64,000 nt of DNA, taken from Pseudalkalibacillus salsuginis. Its GTDB lineage: Bacteria; Bacillota; Bacilli; Bacillales; Fictibacillaceae. A model generated the notes under the pieces. That model was not told the DNA's origin. It made no database searches and saw nothing but the letters and a program-made list of their open reading frames with translations. This document shows positions 25,144-33,497 of this stretch, one piece after another; within the stretch, counting starts at the first letter, position 1; every line of letters starts with the position of its first letter. The stretch is from assembly GCF_021646685.1 (NCBI RefSeq), contig NZ_JAKJHW010000006.1, forward strand, positions 210,446 to 274,445. The letters run 5' to 3'. The position numbers and the translations under genes are program-made.

Positions 25144-25908
25144 ATGAATCGAATAGCCCTGGTAACCGGAGCCAGCCGCTTGAAAGGAATCGGAGCAGCA
25201 ACATGTCGCTCTCTGGCTGATTCCGGTATAGATGTCTTTTTTACGTATTGGACAGCTTATGATCGGCAAATGGAATGGGGGATCCATAACGATGAACCTG
25301 CACTTTTGCAGGCTGAACTAATGGACAAAGGTGTAAGGTGTGAACGGATGGAAATGGATTTGTCAGATACATCAAATCTCAACTTGTTATTGAGACAAGT
25401 CGAAGATTCGCTAGGTTACCCTGATATCCTTATCAACAATGCCTGCTATTCGACGAATGACTCATATGCCACGATTGAGGAAGAAAGCCTTGACTTGCAT
25501 TACGCAATCAATGTAAGGGCTGTCACCTTGTTGACCTCCTATTTTGCGAGGGGTTTTAAGAAGGGGAAGGGTGGCCGTGTCATTTCATTGACTTCAGGTC
25601 AATCACTCGAGTCGATGCGCAACGAGCTTTCCTATGCGATTACCAAGGGTACGGTAGAACATCTGACGAAAACGCTTGTGCCTGATCTTGCGGAAAAAGG
25701 GATAACGATCAACGCAGTAAATCCTGGTCCGAATGACACCGGGTGGATGGATGCTGATTTAAAAGAAGCACTATTACCGAAGTTTCCGATGGGAAGGCTG
25801 GGTACGCCTGAAGACGTAGGGCGATTGATCCGGTTTTTGGCAGGTGAAGAAGCCGAGTGGATAACTGGTCAAATCATCCATTCTGAAGGTGGATTTCAGC
25901 GAGCATAA
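25144..25908 (+). CDS. Short-chain dehydrogenase/reductase
   Basis: A 254-residue Rossmann-fold oxidoreductase. It has a TGASRLKGIG cofactor loop at residues 8-17, NNA at about 99-101, and the catalytic Ser with a YAITK (Tyr/Lys) motif near residue 162. The C-terminus ends GGFQRA. AGGGGGAG lies 5-6 nt before the ATG at 25144; an in-frame extension overlaps the transporter gene and is not used. The glycine-loop insert (RLKG) is as in FabI-like and 3-oxoacyl-reductase-like SDRs. Substrate unknown. Confidence 0.88.
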   Translation: MNRIALVTGASRLKGIGAATCRSLADSGIDVFFTYWTAYDRQMEWGIHNDEPALLQAELMDKGVRCERMEMDLSDTSNLNLLLRQVEDSLGYPDILINNACYSTNDSYATIEEESLDLHYAINVRAVTLLTSYFARGFKKGKGGRVISLTSGQSLESMRNELSYAITKGTVEHLTKTLVPDLAEKGITINAVNPGPNDTGWMDADLKEALLPKFPMGRLGTPEDVGRLIRFLAGEEAEWITGQIIHSEGGFQRA

Positions 25909-25916
25909 TTTTATAA

Positions 25917-26107
25917 ATGGCGGTGGATCAGTTGAAAAAATTATCTGGATTCGGGAATTTGGAATCATTCTCTTCTTGATGGGTGTCTATTTATTCGTTT
26001 AAGAATTGGCTGCGGAAACGTTTATTATTACTAAATCTATGGCTACTGCTTATTTGACGATCGGGATTGCGATCACATTATTATCATTTTTCTATAAGCG
26101 CTCTTAG
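25917..26107 (+). pseudogene. Decayed small two-helix membrane protein
   Basis: From ATG 25917, MAVDQLKKLSGF is followed by a frameshift into REFGIILFLMGVYLFV, then an in-frame TAA, then ELAAETFIITKSMATAYLTI and a second helix to a stop at 26107. Together these pieces read as one small protein with two membrane helices. The remaining 130 nt before the next gene show nothing. Confidence 0.5.
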
Positions 26108-26238
26108 ATCCTTCTGTTGATCTCAATAGGGAAATGTCTTCAGGAGAAATTTGCGGTACTCCCTCGGAAAAGGAGTGATTCGCAGAAATCATCAAGGAAG
26201 AATAGCAGTGCTTTCTATTAAAGGAAAGAGGATCGAAA

Positions 26239-26886
26239 ATGGAAACGGTTATTACAAAAGGGGATATTCCCTTGACCTCGATTTATTTTGTCCGCCATGC
26301 CCATTCTGTGTACTCGACTGATGAATATGGACGTGGATTGTCTGAACGCGGAAAAGAAGATGCTGGACAAGTGGCAGACCGATTTAAAGGAGAGCATATA
26401 GATGTTGTATTCTCTAGTCCTTATAAAAGGGCGATTGAAACGGTACAAGGAATTGCGGATTTTAAAGGGCTTGAGGTACAGACGATCGAAAACTTGAAGG
26501 AACGTAAATTAGCGGCGCATTCTGTTGATTACTTCGACTATGCAATCCAAAAAGTATGGGCTCAGCCTGATTATTCCTTTCAGGGTGGCGAGTCTAACAT
26601 CCAGGCGCAAAAAAGGGCAATTCCTAGTATCTCTAATTTGTTACGAAAATACGAGGGGAAAGGGATCGTCATCGGGACACATGGAAATATCATGGTTTTG
26701 GTCATGAATCATTTTGACAGAAAATATAATTTTGACTTTTGGAAACGGCTTACGATACCGGATATTTACAAGCTGACTTTTGAACATGAAAGGTTGGTTG
26801 ACGTAAAAAGGATTAGGAAAGGATTAGATGAGGGTAAAGGAGAGGGGAAAATAAATGATTTTTCGGAAAAAGACCTACCATATTAA
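26239..26886 (+). CDS. Histidine phosphatase family protein
   Basis: A 215-residue phosphoglycerate-mutase-like enzyme with VRHAHS (R19, H20 catalytic), SSPYKRAIETVQ (second Arg) and GTHGNIM (second His). The family hydrolyses diverse phosphate esters; the substrate here is unknown. AAAGGAAAGAGG precedes the ATG. Its last 32 nt overlap the start of the NIPSNAP-Nudix gene, indicating coupled translation and possibly related steps on a nucleotide or small phosphate. Confidence 0.88.
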   Translation: METVITKGDIPLTSIYFVRHAHSVYSTDEYGRGLSERGKEDAGQVADRFKGEHIDVVFSSPYKRAIETVQGIADFKGLEVQTIENLKERKLAAHSVDYFDYAIQKVWAQPDYSFQGGESNIQAQKRAIPSISNLLRKYEGKGIVIGTHGNIMVLVMNHFDRKYNFDFWKRLTIPDIYKLTFEHERLVDVKRIRKGLDEGKGEGKINDFSEKDLPY

Positions 26887-27619
26887 ACCAGAAGGTCTTG
26901 AGGCTGTCACTGATTTTTTTCATACATATCTGCTCCCCAACCAATGGAAACATGGGGCAAAGCTGGTCGGAAGATGGGTGAGTGAAGATAAATGTAACAT
27001 TACAGCGGTTTGGCAATATGAAAGCTATGAAGCCTATGAACAGATTGAAAAGCGGGTACGCACGGATGAATTACATACGCAAGCACAAGCGAAGAAACCA
27101 TTGATCTTACCATTCATCCTATCCAGCAGTCAGGAATTCATGGAATCGACAGGTGATTACCATGTTCCCCGCCATATTGTCGCTGTATCTGGGCTTATTC
27201 AGAATGAGGCAGGGGAAACGCTGCTTGTCAAAACGAATTGGCGTAACGATACGTGGGAGCTTCCCGGCGGTCAAGTGGAAGAGGGAGAACCGCTTGAAAC
27301 TGCATTGGTCCGTGAGATACTAGAAGAAACAGCGATCAACGTGAAACTGACGAAGACGACTGGAGTCTATCAAAACATAACGAGTAGGATTGTCAGCGTC
27401 GTGTTCAAAGGGATGGCACTTAATACCGAGATTGTAAAACAAGATTCCGAAATCCAAGAGGCGAAATTTGTCATGCTTACTGAGGAGAATGCTTCCGAGT
27501 ACATTACACGCTTTCATATCGCTACAAGAGCAATTGATGCGTTAAAATCTGAAGGATCAGTACCAGTTGAATCTGTCAAAGTGAAACCGTATGAACGGCT
27601 GCACCGGATTGGAAATTAG
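26855..27619 (+). CDS. NIPSNAP-like/Nudix hydrolase fusion
   Basis: A 254-residue protein with two domains. Residues 1-95 resemble the NIPSNAP/dimeric alpha-beta barrel fold (IFRKKTYHIKPEGLEAV, VGRWVSEDKC). Residues about 105-230 are a Nudix domain with the box GGQVEEGEPLETALVREILE plus ETAI, which fits GX5EX7REUXEEXGU. Nudix enzymes cleave nucleoside diphosphates linked to other groups. AGGGGAAAAT precedes the ATG inside the phosphatase gene. The first-domain assignment is weaker than the second. Confidence 0.82.
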   Translation: MIFRKKTYHIKPEGLEAVTDFFHTYLLPNQWKHGAKLVGRWVSEDKCNITAVWQYESYEAYEQIEKRVRTDELHTQAQAKKPLILPFILSSSQEFMESTGDYHVPRHIVAVSGLIQNEAGETLLVKTNWRNDTWELPGGQVEEGEPLETALVREILEETAINVKLTKTTGVYQNITSRIVSVVFKGMALNTEIVKQDSEIQEAKFVMLTEENASEYITRFHIATRAIDALKSEGSVPVESVKVKPYERLHRIGN

Positions 27620-27803
27620 ACGGAGAAGAAAATCAAACCAGAGACCGAGTGAATTCCATTCTGCTGGCCGGTTAAAGAACGTGTGGAAACCCGTAAACTA
27701 AGAGTAACAATTCGAAAGGGAGCGGGTACCATGTTCAACATTTACGAAATCGAGAAAATCATCATAGAAATAACAAACAAAAATAAAAAGAGATAGGAAG
27801 ATA

Positions 27804-27835
27804 GAAGCTCACCTTTAGTAGCATGTGGGCTTTAT
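27804..27835 (+). terminator. Hairpin between convergent genes
   Basis: AAGCTCAC pairs with GTGGGCTT (one G-U), followed by TATT. It lies in the 257-nt gap 27620-27876, which otherwise holds only an unsupported 21-codon ORF at 27731. Confidence 0.5.
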
Positions 27836-27876
27836 TGTCGAGATCAGTGGACCTGATCCCGAGACGACGCGATGCT

Positions 27877-28050
27877 TTACTTCTCTTCCAATCTCGTTTC
27901 CAGCTCTTCAACTTTCTTTCGAAGCTGTGCCAGCTCTTCCTTTCGGACATCACCTTTAGAGGAAAGCCGATTTCCAATCATAAAAAAAATCGAAACTGTG
28001 AAGATCACAAACGCGATTATCCCTATTCCAAGCAATAGATATAGCCCCAT
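27877..28050 (-). CDS. 57-residue single-helix coiled-coil protein
   Basis: MGLYLLLGIGIIAFVIFTVS is a membrane helix, followed by a charged amphipathic helix (KEELAQLRKKVEELETRLEE) likely to form a coiled coil. GGAGGG sits 5 nt before the ATG at 28050. Similar small anchored coiled-coil proteins are common in Bacillaceae; function is unknown. Too short for many gene finders. Confidence 0.7.
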   Translation of the reverse strand: MGLYLLLGIGIIAFVIFTVSIFFMIGNRLSSKGDVRKEELAQLRKKVEELETRLEEK

Positions 28051-28108
28051 CCAATCCCTCCTTTTCTAACAATTGTAACATGACGTGAGAACTTCCCTTT
28101 GAAACAGA

Positions 28109-28138
28109 CAAAAAGCAGCTGAATGATCAGCTGCTTTA
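28109..28138 (-). terminator. Intrinsic terminator of hpaB
   Basis: On the minus strand AAAGCAGCTGA pairs perfectly with TCAGCTGCTTT, followed by T. Confidence 0.85.
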
Positions 28139-29575
28139 ATCTTTGCTCGAGAGAAAATCCTTGACCCACTCAATTTGGGGATCACGGAAGTATCCTGAAT
28201 ACAACCGTTTAGAAAGGCTGAGCGGGCCGCCGAAGAAAAATTGTTCATACAGGGATTGCCGTGTTCCGAATGCACTCATCGATAGGTCCCATGCTAAACG
28301 GAATATTTTGACGCGGTCTTCAGCATTCGCATTTGCAGCTTGAAGATAACCATTCAGGTCCTCTCGGATCGGGGAATTGAAATCTTTCTCGCTCGGTATA
28401 GTCACGAGTCCGCTTGCTCCAAGACTTTGGATGACTTCACTGAAAGTCGGATAAATTTTTGCATAATAACACAATGCAGCATGAAGAGGCTCTGAAGCCG
28501 GCGTCATCGTTCCCCAGCGATCGACTTTTGCTTGTATTTCTGAAGACAGGAGGAACGCCTTCATGGCTTCCAATGCGATAATCACATCAGCAACCTTATC
28601 CTGGACAAGATCATATCCGCCAATATTGATCGTATGGATCATCAATTGGATCGTTCCGAGAATGAATTCGGTTTTTACGATGCAACGGCTGACCACTTGG
28701 TGGACAGTTTGCGGGAAAAAGCTTGTTTGTGAATACACCTGTCCCGACAGTTCCGTACTTTCGTGAAAAAACACGTTTTCCCAAGGGACAAGCACATCGT
28801 CGAAAACAATTACCGAATCAAGCTCGTCGAATCGTGATCCCAAAGGATGATCGAAACGGGATTTTCCATAATCGAACGATTCACGTGCAATGAAACGCAA
28901 ACCAGGTGTATTGGCTGGGAGGGAGAACCCATTCGCCATAGAAGATTCCTTGATTCCGCCTTGTGGAAATACGATCAATTCATCCGTCAAACCACCCTGG
29001 GTGGCCAACAGGCGGGCTCCTTTTATTATAAGGCCATCTTTCGTCTTTTCCTTGATACGCGCCGCGACCTGGTCGTCTGCAAGATCATAATGATACTTGC
29101 CTCGATTCACTTGAGGATGGACGAAAGTATGGGTGAAGGAAAGGTCCTCCCTCGTTGCTTTTTCATATAGGTTCCTCATGTTTTCACAAAACTTAGGGTC
29201 CTGTGTTTTGAACAGCTCTGCTGATTGTGTAAATGTCATCAAAATCGTATTCAAGTAGTCTGGTGAGCGACCAAGCAAGCCCCCAGTAGCTTTTGCCCAC
29301 TCCTGGAATGCAAGCCGTCTTTTCTCCAGATCCTCTTTCGTCTTAGGAGGATAGAAGGCGATTCCTGCACGCTCGCCGTTTCCCAAATGAAAGGACATCT
29401 TATTGATTTTCTCTTCTTCCAATTGAAGGTCGTATAAGCTTGCTTTCGTTTTCATAATCCCTTTCAGAGCTGGATGTTCTGAAAGTTTTTCTTTTACTTG
29501 ATCACCATCGATCCATATCTCTGGATGTAAGTTGTTGATACGGTCGATATATTGTTGACCAGATATTAGTCCCAT
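28136..29575 (-). CDS. hpaB: 4-hydroxyphenylacetate 3-monooxygenase oxygenase component (HpaB type)
   Basis: A 479-residue FADH2-dependent aromatic hydroxylase with the acyl-CoA-dehydrogenase-like fold. Family landmarks are FTQSAELFKTQDP, HTFVHPQVNRGKYH, ATQGGLTDELIVFP and LGSRFDELDSVIVFDDVLVP. B. subtilis YoaI is a close relative. ATG 29575 follows AAAGGGG; an extension to 29599 is less likely. The flavin reductase partner (HpaC) is not in the neighbourhood, so reduced flavin must come from elsewhere, for instance the NfrA-type enzyme 9 kb away (speculation). Confidence 0.9.
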   Translation of the reverse strand: MGLISGQQYIDRINNLHPEIWIDGDQVKEKLSEHPALKGIMKTKASLYDLQLEEEKINKMSFHLGNGERAGIAFYPPKTKEDLEKRRLAFQEWAKATGGLLGRSPDYLNTILMTFTQSAELFKTQDPKFCENMRNLYEKATREDLSFTHTFVHPQVNRGKYHYDLADDQVAARIKEKTKDGLIIKGARLLATQGGLTDELIVFPQGGIKESSMANGFSLPANTPGLRFIARESFDYGKSRFDHPLGSRFDELDSVIVFDDVLVPWENVFFHESTELSGQVYSQTSFFPQTVHQVVSRCIVKTEFILGTIQLMIHTINIGGYDLVQDKVADVIIALEAMKAFLLSSEIQAKVDRWGTMTPASEPLHAALCYYAKIYPTFSEVIQSLGASGLVTIPSEKDFNSPIREDLNGYLQAANANAEDRVKIFRLAWDLSMSAFGTRQSLYEQFFFGGPLSLSKRLYSGYFRDPQIEWVKDFLSSKD

Positions 29576-29769
29576 AAACCTAACCCCTTTGCCATCCAAT
29601 CATACATATACAATATGCAAAAGAGGGCGCAACGGTACGAAAGAATGCGGATGTCCTTTAACATCATTGTATTGATGGGGATTTCTGGATTACAAGTACT
29701 TGATAAAAATCGTGAAACAGAATGGGGGCTTATTGAAAACCGCAATCGACATTGATTGATGGGATCGTG

Positions 29770-30351
29770 TTAAGCGAGCTTCCTTTCAAGCTTCTTTTTT
29801 ACGCCAGGCCACTCTGATTCCAGAACGCTGAAATAGACGGTGTCCCTTACATAGCCTGTATAGGTGAGGCGGCTCTTACGAAGAACACCTTCTCTTACCC
29901 CGCCGATCCGCTCAATAGCAACCTGTGATCGCTTATTGCGACCGTCCGTTTTTAGTTGGACCCTGATGGTTTCCAACTCTTCAAAACAATGCTGGAAAAG
30001 CAGGTATTTGCATTCTGTATTCACAGGTGAACGCCAAACGGATGGAGTCAGCCACGTCCAACCGATCTCAAGATGCCGATCCTTTTCTGAAATATCAAGA
30101 AAACGGGTACTTCCGACAAGCTGCTTCTGCTTATGATCATATATGACAAAAGGAAATTCAGCCCCCTTTTCTCTTGATGTCAAAGCCTGATGTACGAGGG
30201 TCTTCATATCCTCTAACGAATCAATGCGCATAGGCATGTAATCCCATATGCCTTCATACTGAGCCGCTGCATACAATTCTTCTATATCTTCCACTTCCAT
30301 TGGACGGATGGTTACATGGTTTCCTGTCAATGTTACTGGCTTGATCCACAT
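29770..30351 (-). CDS. RimJ/RimL-like GNAT N-acetyltransferase
   Basis: A 193-residue GNAT protein with TIRPMEVEDIEELYAAA at the N-terminus, HLEIGWTWLTPSVWRSPVNT in the core, and RSQVAIERIGGVREGVLRKS near the C-terminus. This layout matches protein N-terminal or small-molecule acetyltransferases of the RimJ/RimL group. AAGGAGCAG precedes the ATG. The usual RGKG loop is replaced by WRSPVNTE, as in a subset of the group. Substrate unknown. Confidence 0.87.
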   Translation of the reverse strand: MWIKPVTLTGNHVTIRPMEVEDIEELYAAAQYEGIWDYMPMRIDSLEDMKTLVHQALTSREKGAEFPFVIYDHKQKQLVGSTRFLDISEKDRHLEIGWTWLTPSVWRSPVNTECKYLLFQHCFEELETIRVQLKTDGRNKRSQVAIERIGGVREGVLRKSRLTYTGYVRDTVYFSVLESEWPGVKKKLERKLA

Positions 30352-30499
30352 TATTCATCTGCTCCTTCTTTTCTGACTGCTGACTATATTCCATTTCAGA
30401 AAAGAAAAATCCTTTAATAAAATGACTTGTTAAAGTTCTGTTATATATGCAAAACTCACTCTCTTTCCGGTGTAATAAGCATATTTCGTTCACTTGCAA

Positions 30500-30627
30500 A
30501 GGATGTGCTAGCTTCGACGTTCACCACAGGACATGGTGGTTGTTAGTCGAAGATCCTTAAAATTGCTGTGTTCCTCGTTTGGCTTGCTTTTCTCACTGGG
30601 GTATCGCGATGTTTATAACAAAGCCAA
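30500..30627. repeat. Hairpin-containing intergenic element ending in TATAACAAAGCC
   Basis: CTTCGAC and GTCGAAG flank an inner CACCACAGGACATGGTGG hairpin (30511-30557). The element ends TTATAACAAAGCC, the reverse complement of the GGCTTTGTTATA end found at 61723 and, diverged, at 14275 and 44983. It fills most of the 310-nt gap 30352-30661. Probably another dispersed element; only one internal copy is seen here. Confidence 0.45.
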
Positions 30628-30632
30628 ATAAA

Positions 30633-30662
30633 AAAGATGGGCTCTGATTCGAGCCCATCTTT
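30633..30662 (-). terminator. Intrinsic terminator
   Basis: AAAGATGGGCTC and GAGCCCATCTTT pair perfectly. The minus-strand transcript then reads TTTTTTATTT. Confidence 0.9.
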
Positions 30663-31339
30663 CACTCCATGATAGATTTGATTTCTGACCAGACCTTTTT
30701 CATTTCAGCGTCCATTTCGTCATGGTTCACATTGAAATGATTCATCATTTCTTCACGTGAATGACCTTGTTTCTTGTATTGGATGACTGCTTTCAAATCC
30801 TTATCGCTCAATTTCGCCACGACTGCCGCTTTGACTAGATGGTGCAATCGTACATCCTCCTTCAAGTAGCCCTTTAATTCCGAAACATCTTTATTGGTAT
30901 ATTTTTCAAGAAAACCGAGGATTTCCTCTTTGTGCTGTTCGAATTGCTTTTTGTGGGCTTTCCACTTTGCTCTATGTTCAGCCACTTTTTCTGGACTGAC
31001 ACCGAAATGTTCAGCCGTCTGTTCCCATGACTTTGATTTTTTATAGTAAGTCAGCACTTCCTCGATTCGTTTTTTTGAAAGCCGGGCAATATGTGCTGCT
31101 TGGAAAACATCCTCTTTCGAATGACCTTTTTCCAATAAGGAGTGAATTTCCCTCATATCAGATTTATGATGTATGGCTGGTTTTTGACTGATATGTCCAT
31201 TGTGTCCTTCTGCTTCCTGGGCTTCATTAACCATGTTCGACTCGTTCATGTTTGTTGCAGCCGCGTCTACAGATTGTGGTAAAAGCATTCCTATGATGGC
31301 TAGTCCTATAGCAGGGGCCCAAAACCTCTTATTCTTCAT
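30662..31339 (-). CDS. Secreted helical-repeat protein of unknown function
   Basis: A 225-residue protein with a Sec signal peptide (cleavage near VDAAA, residue 28) and no membrane helix after it. The mature part is very rich in Lys, Glu and His. It contains two copies of a roughly 45-residue helix-turn-helix-like unit: AAHIARLSKKRIEEVLTYYK with HFGVSPEKV, and AAVVAKLSDKDLKAVIQYKK with HFNVNHDEM. AGGGAGTGTA precedes the ATG. Not recognised. The repeat resembles DNA-binding HTH units but is exported, so it more likely binds a surface ligand. Confidence 0.65.
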   Translation of the reverse strand: MKNKRFWAPAIGLAIIGMLLPQSVDAAATNMNESNMVNEAQEAEGHNGHISQKPAIHHKSDMREIHSLLEKGHSKEDVFQAAHIARLSKKRIEEVLTYYKKSKSWEQTAEHFGVSPEKVAEHRAKWKAHKKQFEQHKEEILGFLEKYTNKDVSELKGYLKEDVRLHHLVKAAVVAKLSDKDLKAVIQYKKQGHSREEMMNHFNVNHDEMDAEMKKVWSEIKSIME

Positions 31340-31446
31340 TGTTATACACTCCCTGAATGTGATGATGATCTGTTTTTTTAAAAGTATTTACCACAATTAA
31401 AAAAGCATTCACATTTTGGGATTATTTACAAAATTTTAAAGATGTT

Positions 31447-31473
31447 AAAAAGCTGACACCCTTAGTCAGCCTT
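31447..31473 (-). terminator. Intrinsic terminator
   Basis: On the minus strand GGCTGAC pairs with GTCAGCT around a short loop and is followed by TTTTT. Confidence 0.75.
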
Positions 31474-31482
31474 TAAGATTCC

Positions 31483-31677
31483 TCATCGAAAGGGAACAAA
31501 AGGGTAACCGATATACTGGATTTTCAAGGTTCCATCCTCGTAGGTTATCGGCCCTATGTTGCCGACTATCGTAATCGGGTTCGAATTCGAACGAAAGTCG
31601 TTGAAAAGCGGGTTTTGTAAAATAATGATCAACAGCAGGTACAGCAGCAACAAGATAAGCAGAATACGGTCCATCAC
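31483..31677 (-). CDS. 64-residue membrane-anchored protein of unknown function
   Basis: An N-terminal helix (ILLILLLLYLLLIIIL, residues 5-20) is followed by a short beta-rich tail (ITIVGNIGPITYEDGTLKIQ). GGAGG stands 7 nt before the GTG at 31677 and 10 nt before the in-frame ATG at 31674; either may be used. A clear terminator follows. Not recognised. Confidence 0.6.
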   Translation of the reverse strand: MMDRILLILLLLYLLLIIILQNPLFNDFRSNSNPITIVGNIGPITYEDGTLKIQYIGYPFVPFR

Positions 31678-31866
31678 AACAATTCCTCCAGGTAATTTCT
31701 AGTACAGTATATATATGTCGGGATGGCATTACAGTTTCATGTCAAAAAGCGGTCATACCAATAAGCAAGATTGAATAGAAAGCAGGTTCTTCGTCCGAAT
31801 CCTCTTATAATGATTCAAAAGTTTATGGTACAGTTAATAAAGAGAGAGGGAGAGGGCGGAGAACAA

Positions 31867-33237
31867 ATGCTGCAAGCAGATTTCAAATTCAAAGATAAAC
31901 GTATATTGGAAGCCATTATCGATAATGCCTTCGAATGGGTTGTGGTGGTTGATACAGAGGGTATCGTACGTTTCATGAATAAGAATTATTGTGATTTCCT
32001 TGAGGTCAATTCTGAAAGAGTCATCGGGAAACACGTGACAGAAGTCATTGAAAACACCAGAATGCATATTGTAGCCAAAACCGGGAAGGCGGAAATTGCT
32101 GACCTCCAATACATCAAAGGGAGTTATATGATCGCCAACAGAATCCCGATTTTTCATGAAAAAGAAGTGGTCGCGGCCCTTGGAACGGTCATATTCCGTG
32201 ATACTGAACAATGGAAGAAAATGAACAGTCATGTGAAAAGCCTGTTTTCCGAACTGGAATTTTACCGTAAAGAGTGGACCGCGAATAACGGAGCAAAATA
32301 TACTTTAAACGATCTAGTAGGCGTTTCGGACCCAATCAAGGATTTGAAGAACCAGGTGAAGAAAATTTCCAGTGGTGATATTTCCATTCTGATCCGAGGA
32401 GAAAGCGGTACAGGAAAGGAGCTTTTGGCCCATAGTATCCACCAGCTGAGTGAACGTAGTATGGCCCCGTTCGTAAAAGTGAATTGCGCTGCCATACCCG
32501 ACAACCTCCTGGAATCTGAGTTATTCGGATATGTAGAAGGAGCTTTTACTGGAGCCAAAAAAGGTGGTAAAGTCGGGAAGTTCATTTTGGCTAATGATGG
32601 TACGCTTTTTTTGGATGAAATCGGCGATATGCCTATGAAAATGCAGGCAAAACTCTTACGGGTGTTACAGGAAAAAGAAATCGAGCCGATCGGGGCGAAT
32701 GAAACGGAGAAAGTCAATGTACGTGTCATCGCAGCCACGAATCGCCCCCTTGAAAAGATGGTCCAGGAAAAGTTGTTCCGGGAAGATCTATTTTATCGGA
32801 TCAATGGCTTCCAGCTTCAAATACCCTCATTACGTGAAAGGAAGGAAGATATCAAGCCTTTGGTAGAACATTTCCTGGAAAAGGTGACCAGACGGACAGG
32901 CAAGCGGATCAAAAATATGGATGAAGAGGTCAGCCGAGTATTGTTCTATCATAAATGGCCGGGAAACATACGAGAGCTGGAGAATGTTATAGAAGCAGCC
33001 GTGCACTTGGCTTATGGCGAGACGATCACGAAAGATTCCCTTCCAGAATACTTAAAGGAAAACGACAGGCTGAACATTGGGAGTAAATCGTTGAAAGAGT
33101 TGGTTGAACAGACTGAAATCAATGCCATCAAAGAAGCTCTTCAACAAAATGACGGTGATAAGCTTGCAGCAGCAAAAACGCTTGGCATCGGAAAATCAAG
33201 TTTCTATGAAAAAATGAAAAAATATAAGCTTATTTAA
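31867..33237 (+). CDS. PAS-containing sigma-54-dependent activator (Fis family)
   Basis: A 456-residue enhancer-binding protein: PAS sensor (about 15-120; IIDNAFEWVVVVDTEGIVRF), AAA+ sigma-54 interaction domain with Walker A GESGTGKE (about 180) and the contact loop ESELFGYVEGAFTGA, and a C-terminal Fis-type HTH (DKLAAAKTLGIGKSSFYEKM). It activates promoters with sigma-L by looping from upstream sites. The palindromes and -24/-12 promoter directly downstream mark the GntP-hydroxybutyrate operon as its target. ATG 31867 follows GGAGAACAA; the 32 codons upstream are in frame but unlikely. Confidence 0.92.
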   Translation: MLQADFKFKDKRILEAIIDNAFEWVVVVDTEGIVRFMNKNYCDFLEVNSERVIGKHVTEVIENTRMHIVAKTGKAEIADLQYIKGSYMIANRIPIFHEKEVVAALGTVIFRDTEQWKKMNSHVKSLFSELEFYRKEWTANNGAKYTLNDLVGVSDPIKDLKNQVKKISSGDISILIRGESGTGKELLAHSIHQLSERSMAPFVKVNCAAIPDNLLESELFGYVEGAFTGAKKGGKVGKFILANDGTLFLDEIGDMPMKMQAKLLRVLQEKEIEPIGANETEKVNVRVIAATNRPLEKMVQEKLFREDLFYRINGFQLQIPSLRERKEDIKPLVEHFLEKVTRRTGKRIKNMDEEVSRVLFYHKWPGNIRELENVIEAAVHLAYGETITKDSLPEYLKENDRLNIGSKSLKELVEQTEINAIKEALQQNDGDKLAAAKTLGIGKSSFYEKMKKYKLI

Positions 33238-33249
33238 AATGTTTTCCAG

Positions 33250-33339
33250 GATTCCGGAATCTTTCCGGTTTTCTGGAATTTTTACTATCAATGGGGTCAG
33301 GCTTGATTTAGGTTCTGTATTTTCCGACTTTTCGGAAAA
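33250..33339 (+). promoter_or_regulatory. Three palindromes, candidate upstream activating sites
   Basis: GATTCCGGAATC (33250-33261, perfect), TTCCGG-TTTT-CTGGAA (33263-33278, one mismatch pair) and TTTTCCGA-CTTT-TCGGAAAA (33320-33339, perfect arms). They share a TTCCGGAA-type core and lie 50-140 bp before the -24 element, the usual position for sigma-54 enhancers. Confidence 0.7.
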
Positions 33340-33389
33340 GAACATCAAGGAATTGTATGGAAATCCATCTATACCAGTGTTTTGAAACT

Positions 33390-33405
33390 TGGCATGGAAC
33401 TTGCA
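33390..33405 (+). promoter_or_regulatory. Sigma-54 (SigL) -24/-12 promoter
   Basis: TGGCATG (33390-33396), 4 nt, TTGCA (33401-33405): GG at -24 and GC at -12 are correctly spaced. It drives the GntP/3-hydroxybutyrate dehydrogenase operon, starting about 93 nt before the first ATG. Confidence 0.88.
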
Positions 33406-33497
33406 ATTATTTGATAGCGGGTTGGAAAACGCTTTCAAATATAAACGAAAAAATGAAAGCGATACCAATAAATTGAAGAGTTAAGGGAGGATATGGG

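Noticed and set aside
27731..27796. 21-codon ORF (MFNIYEIEKIIIEITNKNKK...)
   Set aside because: Only a GGGAGC tract upstream and no conservation evidence; too short to support.
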